Origin: Hyparrhenia diplandra
Lineage: Eukaryota; Streptophyta; Magnoliopsida; Poales; Poaceae
Direction of reading: 5' to 3'
DNA length: 64,000 nucleotides
Assembly: GCA_015847255.1 (NCBI GenBank)
Contig: JADLZK010007673.1
Coordinates: forward strand, 62,001 to 126,000
Shown here: in pieces, positions 1 through 10,946 of the stretch
How the letters are laid out: the number at the start of each line of letters is the position of its first letter
How positions within the stretch are numbered: the first letter of the stretch is position 1
Position numbers and translations under genes: made by a program
Notes under the pieces: generated by a model
What the model saw: the letters and a program-made list of their open reading frames with translations, nothing else
Database searches by the model: none
Told to the model about the DNA's origin: nothing

Positions 1-33
1 ACTCATGGTTGTGGGCCTCTTGGATGAGGCATG

Positions 34-1536
34 TGTTGGGGGCCTAAATAATCGGCCCACGAACAATTCCGCCCAGGGGCGAATGACGCGGCCCATAGAC
101 CCTAAATGGGAGTCCGCCCGAGATCGACAATCGGGTTAGAAGACCCAAGGCGAAATCCGGGCTGCCAACCAGCCCATAAAGAAGAAATCGACCCCTTGGC
201 CAACCTGATCTACAAGCTTGGAGGAATTAAAGAATAGATCGCCTTTTGGCCCGCTTAACAGCCCCTGACGGCCCATCTCCAAAACGCTCGGCTAACACTC
301 CGATACATCTGCCTCATGGGGACCGATGACCCACAGTTCGGCCCACAGCGGCCCAAGGAAACATCGAAAACAACCCAATACAGGTGATGTCGGAGTCATC
401 AAGAGTGTGGAGAAGAAGGACCAAGGGCAACCTTCATAAACAGGCCTAGTAATTCTGTCAACACACAGCCCGGCTCGGCCCATGAGGGGTGGACCTAGCC
501 CGTCGGGCTCACTCGCACCACGACCGGCTCCTTGCCCGAGGACCGGAGGCCCCGGGACTCAAATTCCGCCTCGCCCGAGGGACCGGGATCCCCGGAGGCA
601 ATCTCCGTCTACCCCAGGGACCAAGCGGCCCCCGGGCGAAACCTCCGTCTCGCTCGAGGGGGTAGGAGCTCCCGGACAAGTTGTTTCCATCTCACCCAAA
701 GGGCGGGGAGGCCTCGGGCGCACCTTGGAAATACCCGGCCGGGTAGTGGGGGCAGCCACATTAAATGCCTGCGCTTCACAGGGCTACGGTGACAAGGCAA
801 TCGATTGCCCCGTCGATTCGCTTTGCCCCGTTATCTCCTCGCGTCCCCGTTAATGGGGCGTAAAGGGGAGCGATTACTTCACACGCCACCGCGCCGCGGG
901 GAAACCATGGCGGTCGCCTTTGTTCATTTGCTAAACGTTTCATCTCCTCGCCCGCGTATCCGGGGACCCTCGGGGTATTGACACGCCACTACGACGCTTC
1001 CCGAGAAGCCGATTTCATGTAGGGATCAGAGGACCCCCATCGGACCCTCGGGAGGCATCCCATTCGGACGGAGGACACGCATCCAGACGCCACAGGGACG
1101 CGCGTCCTCACAACGACACTCCCACCAAGGTACCCGAGGTCTGGGCTCGGGCATGATACGCTTGGAGCCACGGATGGTAGACACCTTAGCGCATGTACAC
1201 GACACGTATTGTACACATTATCTCTCCTTTGCACTATAAAAGGGAGAGCAATGGCACATGAAAACGGATCGACTCTTTAGGCATTCACACTTAGCTATCT
1301 CAAACCCCCGGGATTGAATCTCTCTTTCAATCCCCAAAATCACTTGTAACCGCTTTGGTTCCCGTGCACATTGGTGCGAGGTAATACGAGAAGTCACAAC
1401 TGCTGGACGTAGGGCCCCATGGCCTGAACCAGGATAAACCCTTCGTCTTCCATCTCGCACACGCCATCAGGCGGGGAGCGCACAGCCTATAAATTATTGC
1501 CGGTTATTGGGATACCCGGTTCTCAAAACACCGACA
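34..1536 (+). mobile_element. Solo LTR of a Ty3-type retrotransposon
   Basis: The block begins tgttgggggcc and ends aacaccgaca, the TG...CA ends expected of an LTR, and is about 1.5 kb. The five bases before it (gcatg, 29-33) and after it (gcgtg, 1537-1541) differ at one position, as an aged target-site duplication would. No primer-binding site follows and no polypurine tract precedes, so I read it as a solo LTR left by LTR-LTR recombination. It is GC-rich in the first kilobase. Short reading frames inside it have no recognisable domain. The family is not identified; orientation is taken from the TATA box. Confidence 0.75.
1235..1242 (+). promoter_or_regulatory. TATA box of the solo LTR
   Basis: The sequence tataaaag lies about 300 bases before the LTR's 3' end, a normal place for a U3/R boundary. 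It supports plus orientation. Whether it is active is unknown. Confidence 0.5.
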
Positions 1537-1951
1537 GCGTGGCTTCACGAAATCGTAGAGAAATTAGCTAGTGGATGTCTACTTAGCTAATATATGTCCC
1601 CTAAAAAAAAAAAATCATGCACCAAATTTTAGCAAGTCCCCCGGCCCTTTGTCCCAGATGTAACGTGATGCTTAGTATCCTTCAAAAAAAAAAAATCTAT
1701 TAATTTTGTACTGGGTACAAGCTAAATGATTTTTTTTTCAACACTGAAATAATTAGTTAATATGCTTCTCTTGGTTCAGTTTAATTTGTCAGGCGGCAGA
1801 AACAACACTTCGCGTACATGTACATCCGAGTATAAAAATACCATGAACACATGCCCAATCGTTAACTAGATTTTCAATGAACTCTTATTTTTATATTAGA
1901 TAGTGACAATAATGCAATCAAACATACATGTCATTTTTTTGGAAAGGGACT
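1537..1951. other. Intergenic AT-rich stretch, no gene seen
   Basis: This lies between the solo LTR and the 3' end of the germin-like gene. It has short A and T runs and no reading frame or repeat that I can name. Confidence 0.5.
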
Positions 1952-1957
1952 TTTATT
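1952..1957 (-). terminator. Possible polyadenylation signal of the germin-like gene
   Basis: Minus strand reads AATAAA about 125 bases past the stop codon, within a T-rich (plus-strand) context. Position and motif suit a plant poly(A) signal, but plant signals are loose and this could be chance or part of a retroposed tail. Confidence 0.4.
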
Positions 1958-2080
1958 AATTTCAAGAGATTACATTGAGATGATACAATATCATGCCATT
2001 TATTTATCCAATACATATATATAGGGCGCACATGTAAGTAACGCTTGTGTTGTCGCAACATATATATAAAACCACCACTA

Positions 2081-2989
2081 CTAGTAGTTGGTATCCCAGA
2101 ACTGAGACTGGAGCCAGTCTATGAGTTTCTTTTCAACCTGGAACGCCTTGGCCAAGACATCATCTGAGATCGGCGGCTTTGATCCGAACACTGCACTTGC
2201 AACCGTAATGACACCAGGGTTCTGGCTGCTGAGTGATGATAGGGCAGCTGCTGGCTTCTCATGATCCAAGTTCATCTGGAAGTGAATCATGGCCTTGGGG
2301 AAGACGAACACGTCACCCTTCTTGACCACCTTGGAGAAGAGCCTGTTGGGGTTGGACGTGACGAAACCAAGGTACAGGGTTCCCTCCAGCACGGTGATGA
2401 GCTCGGTGGCGCGGGGGTGGATGTGGGGCGGGTTCACGCCCAGGGGGGCGTAGTCGATGCGTGCCAGTGAGATGCCCAGGGTGTTGAGGCCCGGGAAGCT
2501 CTCCACGTTGATGTTGGTGACGTTGGATCCCACCTTGTTGTTGGTGTCCCTGCGCTTGTCGATGATCATGGCTGGGTTGAAGAAGTCGTCCGGGGTGACT
2601 GCCATTGGATCCTTGCAAGGAAACCCATTGACACGCACTGTACACCCATGCACACAAGAAATTAATATATATATATGCCACACAGTTAATCAAGCTGGTC
2701 ATCAGAAACTATTAAGCTTAACAATATATATTCTGCTTCAGGAATATATGTGCATGCATCTCTCTATCAGACCCACAATTTCAGAGGTGATCTCACTGAA
2801 ACATTTTTAGCATGCATATATCACTGAAATTAAGCAGCATATATGAATATACGTATAAGTACCAGGCGAGTTCTTGTCTGCGACACAGAAATCTTGGAGA
2901 GGGCTAGGATCGTAGGCGGTGGTCTGCTGCCATGAGGCCAGGGCAACAAGGACCACAGCAAGGAGAACCAAGGAGGAAGAGGAGGCCAT
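2081..2989 (-). CDS. Germin-like protein (cupin), two exons, apparently intact
   Basis: Exon 1 is 2989-2863 and exon 2 is 2637-2081 including the TAG stop; the 225-base intron has GT...AG ends and splits one valine codon, giving 227 residues, usual for germin-like proteins. Residues 1 to about 25 form a hydrophobic signal peptide (MASSSSLVLLAVVLVALASW), so the product should be secreted to the apoplast. A conserved cysteine pair lies in DFCVAD and GFPCKD. Cupin motif 1 (GVNPPHIHPRATELITVLEG) has the HxH and E metal ligands; motif 2 (GDVFVFPKAMIHFQMN) has the third histidine. Family members bind manganese and often act as superoxide dismutases, some as oxalate oxidases, in defence and cell-wall responses. 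Motif 2 has alanine where the general consensus has glycine. The site NVT could be N-glycosylated. The start at 2989 is chosen because it begins the signal peptide and lies 64 bases below a TATA box. The exact activity cannot be predicted from sequence. Confidence 0.93.
2638..2862 (-). other. Intron of the germin-like gene
   Basis: A phase-1 intron whose minus strand starts GTACTTATAC and ends GTACAG. A single intron near the N-terminus, just after the first cysteine motif, is common in this family. Joining at these sites gives an uninterrupted germin-like reading frame. Confidence 0.88.
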
Positions 2990-3052
2990 CTTGTGTGCCG
3001 TTTGCAGTGGATGAGTGAGTAAGGTGTGCATTGGCCAGGGTAGATGTGCTGC

Positions 3053-3060
3053 ATTTTATA
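3053..3060 (-). promoter_or_regulatory. TATA box of the germin-like gene
   Basis: Minus strand reads TATAAAAT, 64 bases upstream of the chosen ATG. That spacing predicts a 5' leader of roughly 30-40 bases. Confidence 0.75.
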
Positions 3061-5345
3061 GCCGCAGCAGAAGGACCGAGGTGGCGCACAATAGCGAGGA
3101 TACGTGGAGCTTGCATGCGATAAACAGAAGGAGTCAGAGCGAGGTTCAGGTACGTGGGAGACTAGCAATAGTACGTGTGTTTGAAATAGTCTCAGGCTCT
3201 GACTCCTAGAAAAGTGTTTCCACAATGTTCATCAATATCTACCTACTAACCAATCTATAACGTGTGCACCTTGACATTGTGTGACGATTGTGGGGACTGT
3301 CATGAGATGTGCCACAATCTTCATTGAGATTTGAGAGAGGCAAATGATAGCTCTTCCATGGTACTCTCCCCTCTTAGACCTTGTGAAAGCACATTCAAAT
3401 AGAAAAATAGTTTAGTGCCTACCTTTTTTTTGTAAAAACAAGAGCCATATAATATATACAGCATATAGCGAATCTAGTCGCTCTTCCAAAGAAAACATTT
3501 GCTAGAGAAACCAGAGGAAATTCATTTTGTGAATAAACTATATATAGCCTACACGGCGGCGAGCGAGAGGGCAAAAATCCAAATGTTCGTTACTAACAAC
3601 AAACATATAGTATAGTACTATATACATATCTCTTGCACCGACGGGTCTCACTTTCCAGGCTGACGAAACACTGACTTATCACCAGTTTTTCCTGGGTGTG
3701 GCTGTGGTTTCCTTGCACGCAACAGCGAATGCAACAAATGTACACCTACTCTCGGCAAGGTAATCAAAGACGAAATTACCTTTTAGGTTGAACTGTCCTT
3801 GAGGAAAAATAGACACATACTTGCATGTAAAGTTTCAAGAGGTTTAACATGATCTGGTCTGTATAAGATAGCAAGCTGAAAATTACTCAATCAAACACGA
3901 AAATATAGTTCAATCAGACGACTTGCTTGCTCAAATTCTGTCATGATGATCACATTTTTAATAGTGCACCAAAACTTCTGAGACACACCCTTTAGGACAT
4001 TCTTTTAACTTCCTATCTATCAGACATACTAGTTAAGTGTAAGCCAAGTGGCTAAACATGGATTAAATTACTTACTTAAATTGACCTACTCCATGCTAAG
4101 ATAATAAAGAATTCTAAGTCAGTGCTTTCATGGCTTATTATCTTAAGTAAGTTGTTAGTACGTAACATGGTGCAGAATGTCATTATCTATATTAGTCTAT
4201 AGTTTAGTTAGTCTTCAAAAAATTATCCATACTATTTAGTCCATCTTATTTTGTTCAGTCACAGAAGAGACCAGGCTGACATTAAGGAATTCATTTTTTT
4301 TTTTAATAATAAGCTAGCTACTTCACTATCAAAGTGATGAGGCATATCGATGACGGAGCTTGTTATAATAATCTTGCATGTACACTCGACACAACTAGTT
4401 GTCTTCTATCCTCAGACTTGTCTCGACGTTTTCATGCATTTATTTGTAACATTGGCTTGATAGATGACCATCTTTCTTGAGAGTCTTTGCATTGCTTGCA
4501 CGAGAGAATGCAATTAGTAAATCCATGTCTAACAAAGGCGTGCATTACCATACACAAACTCTTGTTTGTTTAACAAAGGTTAGCAGAAATCAACCTTTTG
4601 GAGCAATCATTAAACTGTCCTACAAATTCTAGTACATAAACTATTTCTATTGATGGTACAAAACAATTTCCACTGAGTGAATGAAAACCATTTTCGTAGT
4701 ATAGAAAATATATGCCTAGATGTTTTTAAAAGCATCCATGGACATTAAACTTCAGTGTCAAGCTCGAGCATCTTTATGTAGGTAATGCGGAGGGAGCCAC
4801 CGATGCTCCAAATTCTCTCATGCAAAAAAAAAAAAAAAAAATAGGACCAAGTTTTAAGAAACCTAATGTTTTGAGATTTTTTTTTTCTACAAAACGTTAC
4901 TAGGGTGCTTTACATACAAAATATTTTCCTATCACAAAACTATTCAAGAGGACAGAGAACTCGAATCCACAGGACCAGGTCTAACTATTTGGTTAGTCAA
5001 TTTTTTCCTGACTTGTACAAAACTGGATTATCTCATTCTCCCCAATATCGTATACATTACGCAAGAATGTGTCGAAATCAGCACTGGTGCGACTTTTTTT
5101 TTAAAAAAAAACGTCTACTAAGATCGCCCGTTCAGGATCGTAGTTGCAAGGATGCAATGGTGTAGCTAGAGTCACTGGGATGAAGTTGCAAGGATAGCGG
5201 GGCTTCGTGAGGACGGCGGGTTTAATGCCAAGTCTGTCAAGCTTCTCTACATGAAGCTGCAAAGTTGACAACTCAAGTCCAGAGTGTACAACCATTCACG
5301 CATTACCAAACTTCAAGGTGGTGAAATATTCACCAATGTGGAGAT
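3061..5345. other. Upstream region of the germin-like gene, no gene seen
   Basis: The stretch is AT-rich. The first ~180 bases should hold the proximal promoter; the part near 3183-3235 (tttgaaatagtctc) resembles sequence upstream of the pseudogene at 6580-6640, so it belongs to the duplicated promoter. A short imperfect inverted repeat (taagataataa / ttattatctta) lies near 4098-4145. Homopolymer runs occur near 4290, 4825 and 5093. No supported coding sequence. Confidence 0.5.
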
Positions 5346-5623
5346 TGTTAGAAATATGTCAAATATTTTATTTGTACTACAAGGAGGTGTTGCCACCCGG
5401 GGCACAAAGTGACAGACTTGCCGGGGGCGGGCGATTTTCGCTGGCACCCTAGGCAACCGAGTCATGGTTTTGGGGAGGAAGTATGCCGTAAAGGCGAGGC
5501 TTCGACCAAACCTCGTTACCAAACATCGAGTCTCCAGTGTGTGCGATCTCTCGTGGGCATGTCACCTAGGATAAGTAGATTCAAGCAATCGCTTCCGTAG
5601 TATTAGGCGCTGATATCACAACA
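5346..5623 (+). mobile_element. Possible short Ty1-type LTR fragment
   Basis: The purine-rich accaatgtggagat is followed by tgttagaaatatgtc, which resembles the polypurine tract and LTR start of BARE/Angela-type Ty1 elements. A possible end is tgatatcacaaca at 5611-5623. The flanking five bases do not match and I cannot see a partner LTR, so this is a tentative remnant. Confidence 0.3.
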
Positions 5624-6227
5624 TTTTGAAGCTAGAAACAATTAATCATATGGAGAATATATATTCCGTCTTTAGTTATCTTCGTCTCAGAATGAACCAG
5701 ACCACAACTATTGCGCTAAAACCAAAACAATGAAAGTGCACAACCAAACTAATGGGTATGTATCCAAGACATTGGAGCTCTGATGTACCACACCCTAGAA
5801 ACCAAAAACCGACAATAAAATCACGATCTCCAACAGGCATGCAAAATGTGTAGTTATCCCAAGGCAATGTGGCTTGTCTCAACTCAAAAAGGGCCATGTT
5901 CTCCATAAATCGGGTCAACATGGAACAAGAACTTGAGTGAAACAAGCAAATGATGACAACCTTAACTTCGAGCATTGATGGTACTTTGACCACGTCAAGC
6001 CAAGAAAACATACCAAAATGTCCTCATCGCCCACAAGCAAAAGTGAGACCATAAGACACTGGCTAGAAGCCTGGCGTGTTACGCTTCTATCGACGAACAA
6101 GGCCTGACGTGACATCTCCAACAAGATCAGAGCAAGTTTAAGTTCTCAATCAAAGTGATCACGAACAATAGGTAAGGGACATAACGACGCGGAGTGAGAG
6201 GTGTGGTGCCTTAGGTGTGTCACAGCG
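5624..6227. other. Unassigned stretch, no gene supported
   Basis: Two short minus-strand reading frames (5676-6011 and 5915-6124) overlap, lack recognisable domains and have low-complexity composition. I do not call them genes. Confidence 0.4.
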
Positions 6228-6480
6228 AGTTCATCACAGTGGCATCCAAGATTGGTGGCTTTGATCTGAACACTAGATGCACTGGCAATTTTGGCTGTTG
6301 AGCGATGAAAATGTAGTGCTTGTCATGGTCCTAGCTAGCTAGGTCCATTATTTGAAAATGGATCACTGCTTTAGGGAAACACAAATACATCACCCTTCTT
6401 GACCATCATCATGTTCATATGAGCAAATTAAAGCAGAAAAGTCTTGCAGAGGGCTAAGGGTCAAAGGCAAGAGCAACAAG
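6228..6480 (-). pseudogene. Germin-like protein pseudogene (internally deleted)
   Basis: This aligns by eye, in the same orientation, with two parts of the intact gene at 2081-2989. Bases 6240-6412 match the exon-2 part at about 2162-2330 (shared blocks include ggctttgat, gaacact and atcacccttcttgacca). Bases about 6435-6480 match exon 1 around 2890-2975 (gagggcta, gcaacaag, aaggagga). The roughly 500 bases between them in the intact gene are missing, which removes the intron and the segment coding for cupin motif 1 with its HxH ligands. Several small indels add frameshifts. Upstream similarity continues to about 6640. It is a broken tandem duplicate; germin-like genes commonly occur in tandem arrays in cereals. 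Confidence 0.75.
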
Positions 6481-6627
6481 ATAAAACAAGGAGGAAGGCT
6501 CTAGCAGGGGTAGCTAATACCTGCTGCCGGTGTTATGCATTGAGGTGTCACGAGGCATGCATATTCAACCTGCTGGAACTGACTAAGCGATTGAAATAGT
6601 CCCTGGCGTATGGCAGTTCAATATTTA

Positions 6628-7024
6628 CACAATCTTGGACAAGTCTTCAAATATCCTTATTATTACCTGTCCTGCTAAGTACTAAACGACTAATATCTGG
6701 ACATGTTTAACGTGACCACATGCATTTATCTGGATGATTGAGTAGCCGGTTTTGATTTGTCACCAAGCAATTATGGTCGGCAAGACAAATTATTACTGGG
6801 GTCCAGGTACATAGAAAAGTCATGAAGCATGATCCATACAGCTCAGCTAGTTCGTGTCATATCATGCATCAACTACTCCATCCGGTAGTCGTTCTTGTTT
6901 CGTCAATGTTTTTTTTTTTCAAAAAGTGATCGCATATATAGAAGATACACCAACACCTACACGGTTACACTATCAAATTAGTTTTGATAAATGTACATGA
7001 AATAATTGTGAACAACATATTTCT
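6628..7024. repeat. Direct duplication, copy 1
   Basis: Runs from cacaatcttgg to gtgaacaacatat. It shares long ordered blocks with 7113-7432, including ctaagta, atctggacatgttt, gatacaccaacacct and ataaatgtacatgaaataatt. It lies just upstream of the germin-like pseudogene, so it may be duplicated promoter-distal sequence of that family. Confidence 0.7.
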
Positions 7025-7112
7025 TCTTTTATATTGTACTTCTTCCCAAATTACAAGTCATTTGACTTTTCTACCCCAAGATTGATCACTCGTCTTATTC
7101 AAAAAAAAGTAT

Positions 7113-7432
7113 CCACAATCTTGATCGTCTTCATGTATCCTGTCTGTCCTACTAAGTACAAACGACGACTAATCTGGACATGTTTGACTTGACCGGATAT
7201 ATCTGGATGAATGAGGTTAGTAGGTTTGATTTGTCACAATTTACGAGGTCATAGATGTCATGCATACCACTACTCCGTCTGATAGTCCTTTACTTGTTTC
7301 CTGAGTCAAAACTTTTTGCCTAATTTTGATCACGTATATAGAAGAAGATACACCAACACCTAGTACACAGTAACACTATTAAATTAGTCTTAATAAATGT
7401 ACATGAAATAATTCTGAACAATATATTTATTT
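7113..7432. repeat. Direct duplication, copy 2
   Basis: This is the second, shorter copy of 6628-7024, separated from it by about 90 bases. Small internal deletions distinguish the two. Confidence 0.7.
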
Positions 7433-7917
7433 TGTGTCTTAGGTTTTGATACATTTTTTCTAGCCCTTGAAGTTTGTCAAATCTGTTGCATAAAATTATA
7501 CGGTTCATTTATAAAGAAACAAACGAATACTTAATCTTATCCAACGCATAAAAAAAATGCTCATGCATCGATGAAGTATACCGACGACACAGACCTTTCC
7601 TGTTCATCGATGAAGTATATCATCATTAACTTCCTCTGAGAGTAACATTGTGTGCACTTGGCCATGTTTCCATCATGTTCAATCGGTCACCATTTTTTTC
7701 CTGGGAGTTGTTTCCGGGAACAAATGTACTTTGTAGGACTAACACAGAGTTGGTGATGATAGAGCAAAGGGAATTGCAAGGAAACCGGAATTTCAGCCCA
7801 TAGGAAATATATGGAGTCGCCAGATTCATCCACAGGTTCTGATGCATGTCACCAAGAGCAACTTTGCAGCCTTTTCATTTGTCCTTTCAATCTTTCTTTC
7901 CTCAATACACACATCTA
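7433..7917. other. Unassigned stretch, no gene seen
   Basis: AT-rich sequence between the duplicated block and the first MITE. It contains a short repeated phrase, atcgatgaagtata, near 7569 and 7607. No coding region supported. Confidence 0.4.
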
Positions 7918-8164
7918 CTCTCTTCCTTCTCAAAATAGAGGTCACTACATGAGATGCATGAAGGTTAAACTTTCTTAACTTTGACTAGATTAGTAGAAAA
8001 TGGGCACAACATTTATATCTTCAAATGAATTTTTATTATGAAAGTATATTTTAGAATCTATCTAAGTATAAATATTAATATTCTTTTAAATATAATTGGT
8101 CAAAGTTAAAAAAAGCTGACTTATTGGTAAAGCAAGAATGATTTATATTTTAGGACGGAGGGAG
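7918..8164. mobile_element. Stowaway-type MITE (degenerate left end)
   Basis: The right end reads ggacggagggag followed by ta, the reverse of the Stowaway terminus. The left end ctctcttccttctcaaaata is a degenerate match to the same terminus and is preceded by ta. Length is about 247 bases and there is no coding capacity, as expected for a Tc1/mariner-derived MITE. Confidence 0.6.
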
Positions 8165-8251
8165 TAGAAGTCATCTTGAATGTCATGTTATCATTTCACT
8201 ACCAAAACCCCCTGTTTCCTGTCGTTTGGTTCTTGCCGAGGCAGGCTCCTA

Positions 8252-8484
8252 CTCCTTCCGTCCCAAAATAAATGTAGTTATCACTTCTCGAGAAAAAACT
8301 TCCGGCAATTATATATTAAAATAGGAGTAATATTTATATTGCATAATTAGTATCATTGGAAAGATATTTTGATCTAGTTTTTAACAAATTTATTTAGAGA
8401 TTTAAATCTTATACGTATTTTCTACTTAATCGAGTCAAACTTGAACGAACATCCAAAAACTGTGTTTAATTTGGGACGGAGGAG
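8252..8484. mobile_element. Stowaway-type MITE with TA duplication
   Basis: The left terminus is ctccttccgtcccaaa and the right is tttgggacggaggag, nearly perfect inverted repeats. Both are flanked by ta (8250-8251 and 8485-8486). At 233 bases it is a typical Stowaway length. Confidence 0.85.
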
Positions 8485-9610
8485 TAGATGCAACATTTAG
8501 TTGTTTGGTTGCCTTCATTGAGGTCTAAATGCAAAAGGCGCGCACCTAGAAGATTTTTCGTTTTTGGCTGGCAATGCTCACATGGCGCAGCACAGGTGTT
8601 TGATAGTGTGTACATGTGATTAACGACTTAACGTGTAGTAAGTGATATCGTGTATTTTAAAGTAGATTAAGCTATTAAAAATAATATAGAGACAACTAGA
8701 GTGCACGTACTATTTTTTAAGACCACTCATTTTTCTATTTTTAATCCATACTATATTGCTTGAAAAGGTAACCAAACACTCTGTTTTCTCGGCCAGGCTA
8801 TATACACATGCAAACAACCAAACACCAACAACTTGCATCTTCACATTCTATCCTATGGGGCCTGGTTCCTAGATGCAAGCCAAGCTCCGATAAACCAAAC
8901 ACCTAAAGGTATTGAAGCAATTTATGACCAAACAAGGAGTTACTAACTCACCCCTCAATATACATGGTCCCGTTTGGTAAAGCACTACCAGCTTTAGAGT
9001 TTAGATCCATTATGGAGCATCTTCACCATGCATCTAGAATTAAGGTGTTCGGTATAGCTCTAGCATTTCTCTCCATCTCACTGACAACCGGGCCTACACA
9101 TAACAAAAAGAAGGCACGATTTCGTTCAATGAGCTCGCGCGCAAAGGCGGGCACGCGTGATCCTCGACCGTCGTCTCCCAACCTGAAAGAGGATGATAAT
9201 GCTTGTTTTAGCCTGTGAACGTGGGCCTCGACCGTCCTCGACCATGAAACTAATTTGTTGGCAGCCCAAGGACAGAGGACAAAGGCTAAAAGGCACGTCT
9301 ATTTGCATAGAGCCTCCACTCACTACATTGTTCGTTGCAGATGGCCTGTACAAATCAATACGTCGTCGGCAATGGAGCAAGATTGCCTGTACAAGTCAAT
9401 ACGCCGTTACCATGAAACCGATGTCAGCGTACAATGCAGCATATACACAAGGAAATAGCTAGAGAGGGAGAAGATGTTCGTAGCAATGGGCCGGGATTGC
9501 AGAGAGTGGGCCATATGTCGGATTTCAGTATCAAGATTGCAGCCTGTGGTTTAATTTCTGTAGATTTCCTTCTCCTTTGTGGGCCATTTGCCCCAACTCA
9601 TTTGTCATGT
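8485..9610. other. Unassigned stretch with short unrecognised frames
   Basis: Reading frames at 9193-9462 and 9434-9748 have no domain I recognise, and the latter runs into a transposon arm. Short phrases such as gtttggtaaagcactacc suggest further MITE fragments, but I cannot define ends. Confidence 0.35.
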
Positions 9611-9619
9611 TTAATTTTT

Positions 9620-10464
9620 GGAAAAAGTCCATATTCCCTCCCCCAACTACCACGAAAGTTCACTTTTCCTCTCTCAATGCCAAAAACCGGACAAATCACC
9701 TCTCTCAACTTTTCAAACCATGCAAATTACCTCCCTCGGCGGTTTTGAGGGCGGTGCTTTCTGATAACAGCGGTTTGCCTTTTTTTTCTTTTTAAAACAA
9801 TTCGGTTGAATCTTTGAAAAATCATAGTAAATCACAGAAAAAATCATAAAATGAAAAATCCAATTTTGTTGGACTCCACATGATTAGATCTACACAGTGA
9901 ATATATAATATGATATGCTTTAGTCAAAAAAATAATTATAGAAGTTGCAGCTACGAATTATTAAATTACACACAAAAGTATAGATCTAAAGCTACAATAA
10001 CAATTTTATCTTGAAGCATACCATATTATATATTCTTTGTGTAGACATGCACATGTGGAGTATAAAAAATAAATTTTCTATTTTATGATTTCTCTGTGAT
10101 TTACTATGATTTTTTAAAGATTCGCACAAATAAATATAAAAGAAAAAAGACAAAACCTTCATAGCAAAAAACTTTGTACTAAATCATATCATATTATATA
10201 TTCAATGTGTAGATCTAATCATGTGGAATCTAACAAAATTGGATTTATCATTTATGAATTTTTACGTGATTTACTATGATTTTTCAAAGATTCAAGCGAT
10301 TTTTTAAAAGAAAAAGGCAAACCGCTAGCAATACCACCCTCAAAACCGCTCGAGGGAGGTAATTTGCATGGTTTGAAAAGTTGAGGATGTGATTTGTCGG
10401 TTTTGGCATTGAGAGAGGAAAAGTGAACTTTCGTGGTAGTTGGGGAGGAATTCAGACTTTTTCC
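9620..10464. mobile_element. Non-autonomous Mutator-like foldback element
   Basis: The left arm begins ggaaaaagtccatattcc and the right arm ends gactttttcc; the arms are long inverted repeats (at least 150 bases of clear match, with further weaker match). The nine bases before (ttaattttt, 9611-9619) and after (ttgattttt, 10465-10473) differ at one position. A 9-bp duplication and long terminal inverted repeats are the marks of Mutator-like elements. Total 845 bases with no coding capacity, so it would have depended on a transposase in trans. Confidence 0.8.
10013..10310. repeat. Tandem duplication inside the foldback element
   Basis: Two adjacent copies start near 10019 and 10186. Each runs through catattatatattc, gtgtaga, catgtgga and tgatttactatgattttt. 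The left arm has only one matching copy, so the right arm appears to have gained a unit. Confidence 0.55.
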
Positions 10465-10473
10465 TTGATTTTT

Positions 10474-10946
10474 CCTAGCTACGGCCCATGGGCCATGGAC
10501 GAAGGTGTCGATTCTTTTTTTTTTCAAATTGATCCTGCATCGCTAGGCCTGTAACCGATTTTTCTAAAACAATATTATATTTGAATAAAAAAAAGATAGC
10601 CATTTTTTTCCAATATTATTGATTTTACTAGCCTGTCAGCTTTCGGCTCCATTCGTCCCACAAAGAATGCCATTCTTACTTCATGAGAAGTCATGCGTTT
10701 TTAACATCCACCAAGTATACATTTTATTATTATTATTTATGATACATAATCAATATCATTAGATTAATTGTGGAATATATTTTCATCATAATATACATAT
10801 TTAGAGATATAAATGTTTCTAATATTGCTTTGTCAGTTTTTTTAGATCTTTGATAGTTAGGCCTTGGTAATTATCTCAGAGACACCGTCGCCACCCTCCA
10901 TGAACCACACCCTCAAATCCCAACCACCACTGGCCAAATCAACCAC
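10474..10946. other. AT-rich spacer, no gene seen
   Basis: Between the foldback element and the CACTA-like element. No reading frame or repeat with definable ends. Confidence 0.4.

Noticed and set aside
482..853. A 123-codon proline/arginine-rich frame
   Set aside because: It sits in the solo LTR, overlaps other open frames and shows no domain; composition explains it.
5676..6124. Two overlapping minus-strand frames of 111 and 69 codons
   Set aside because: No recognisable motif, no splice or promoter signals that I trust, and they overlap in different frames.
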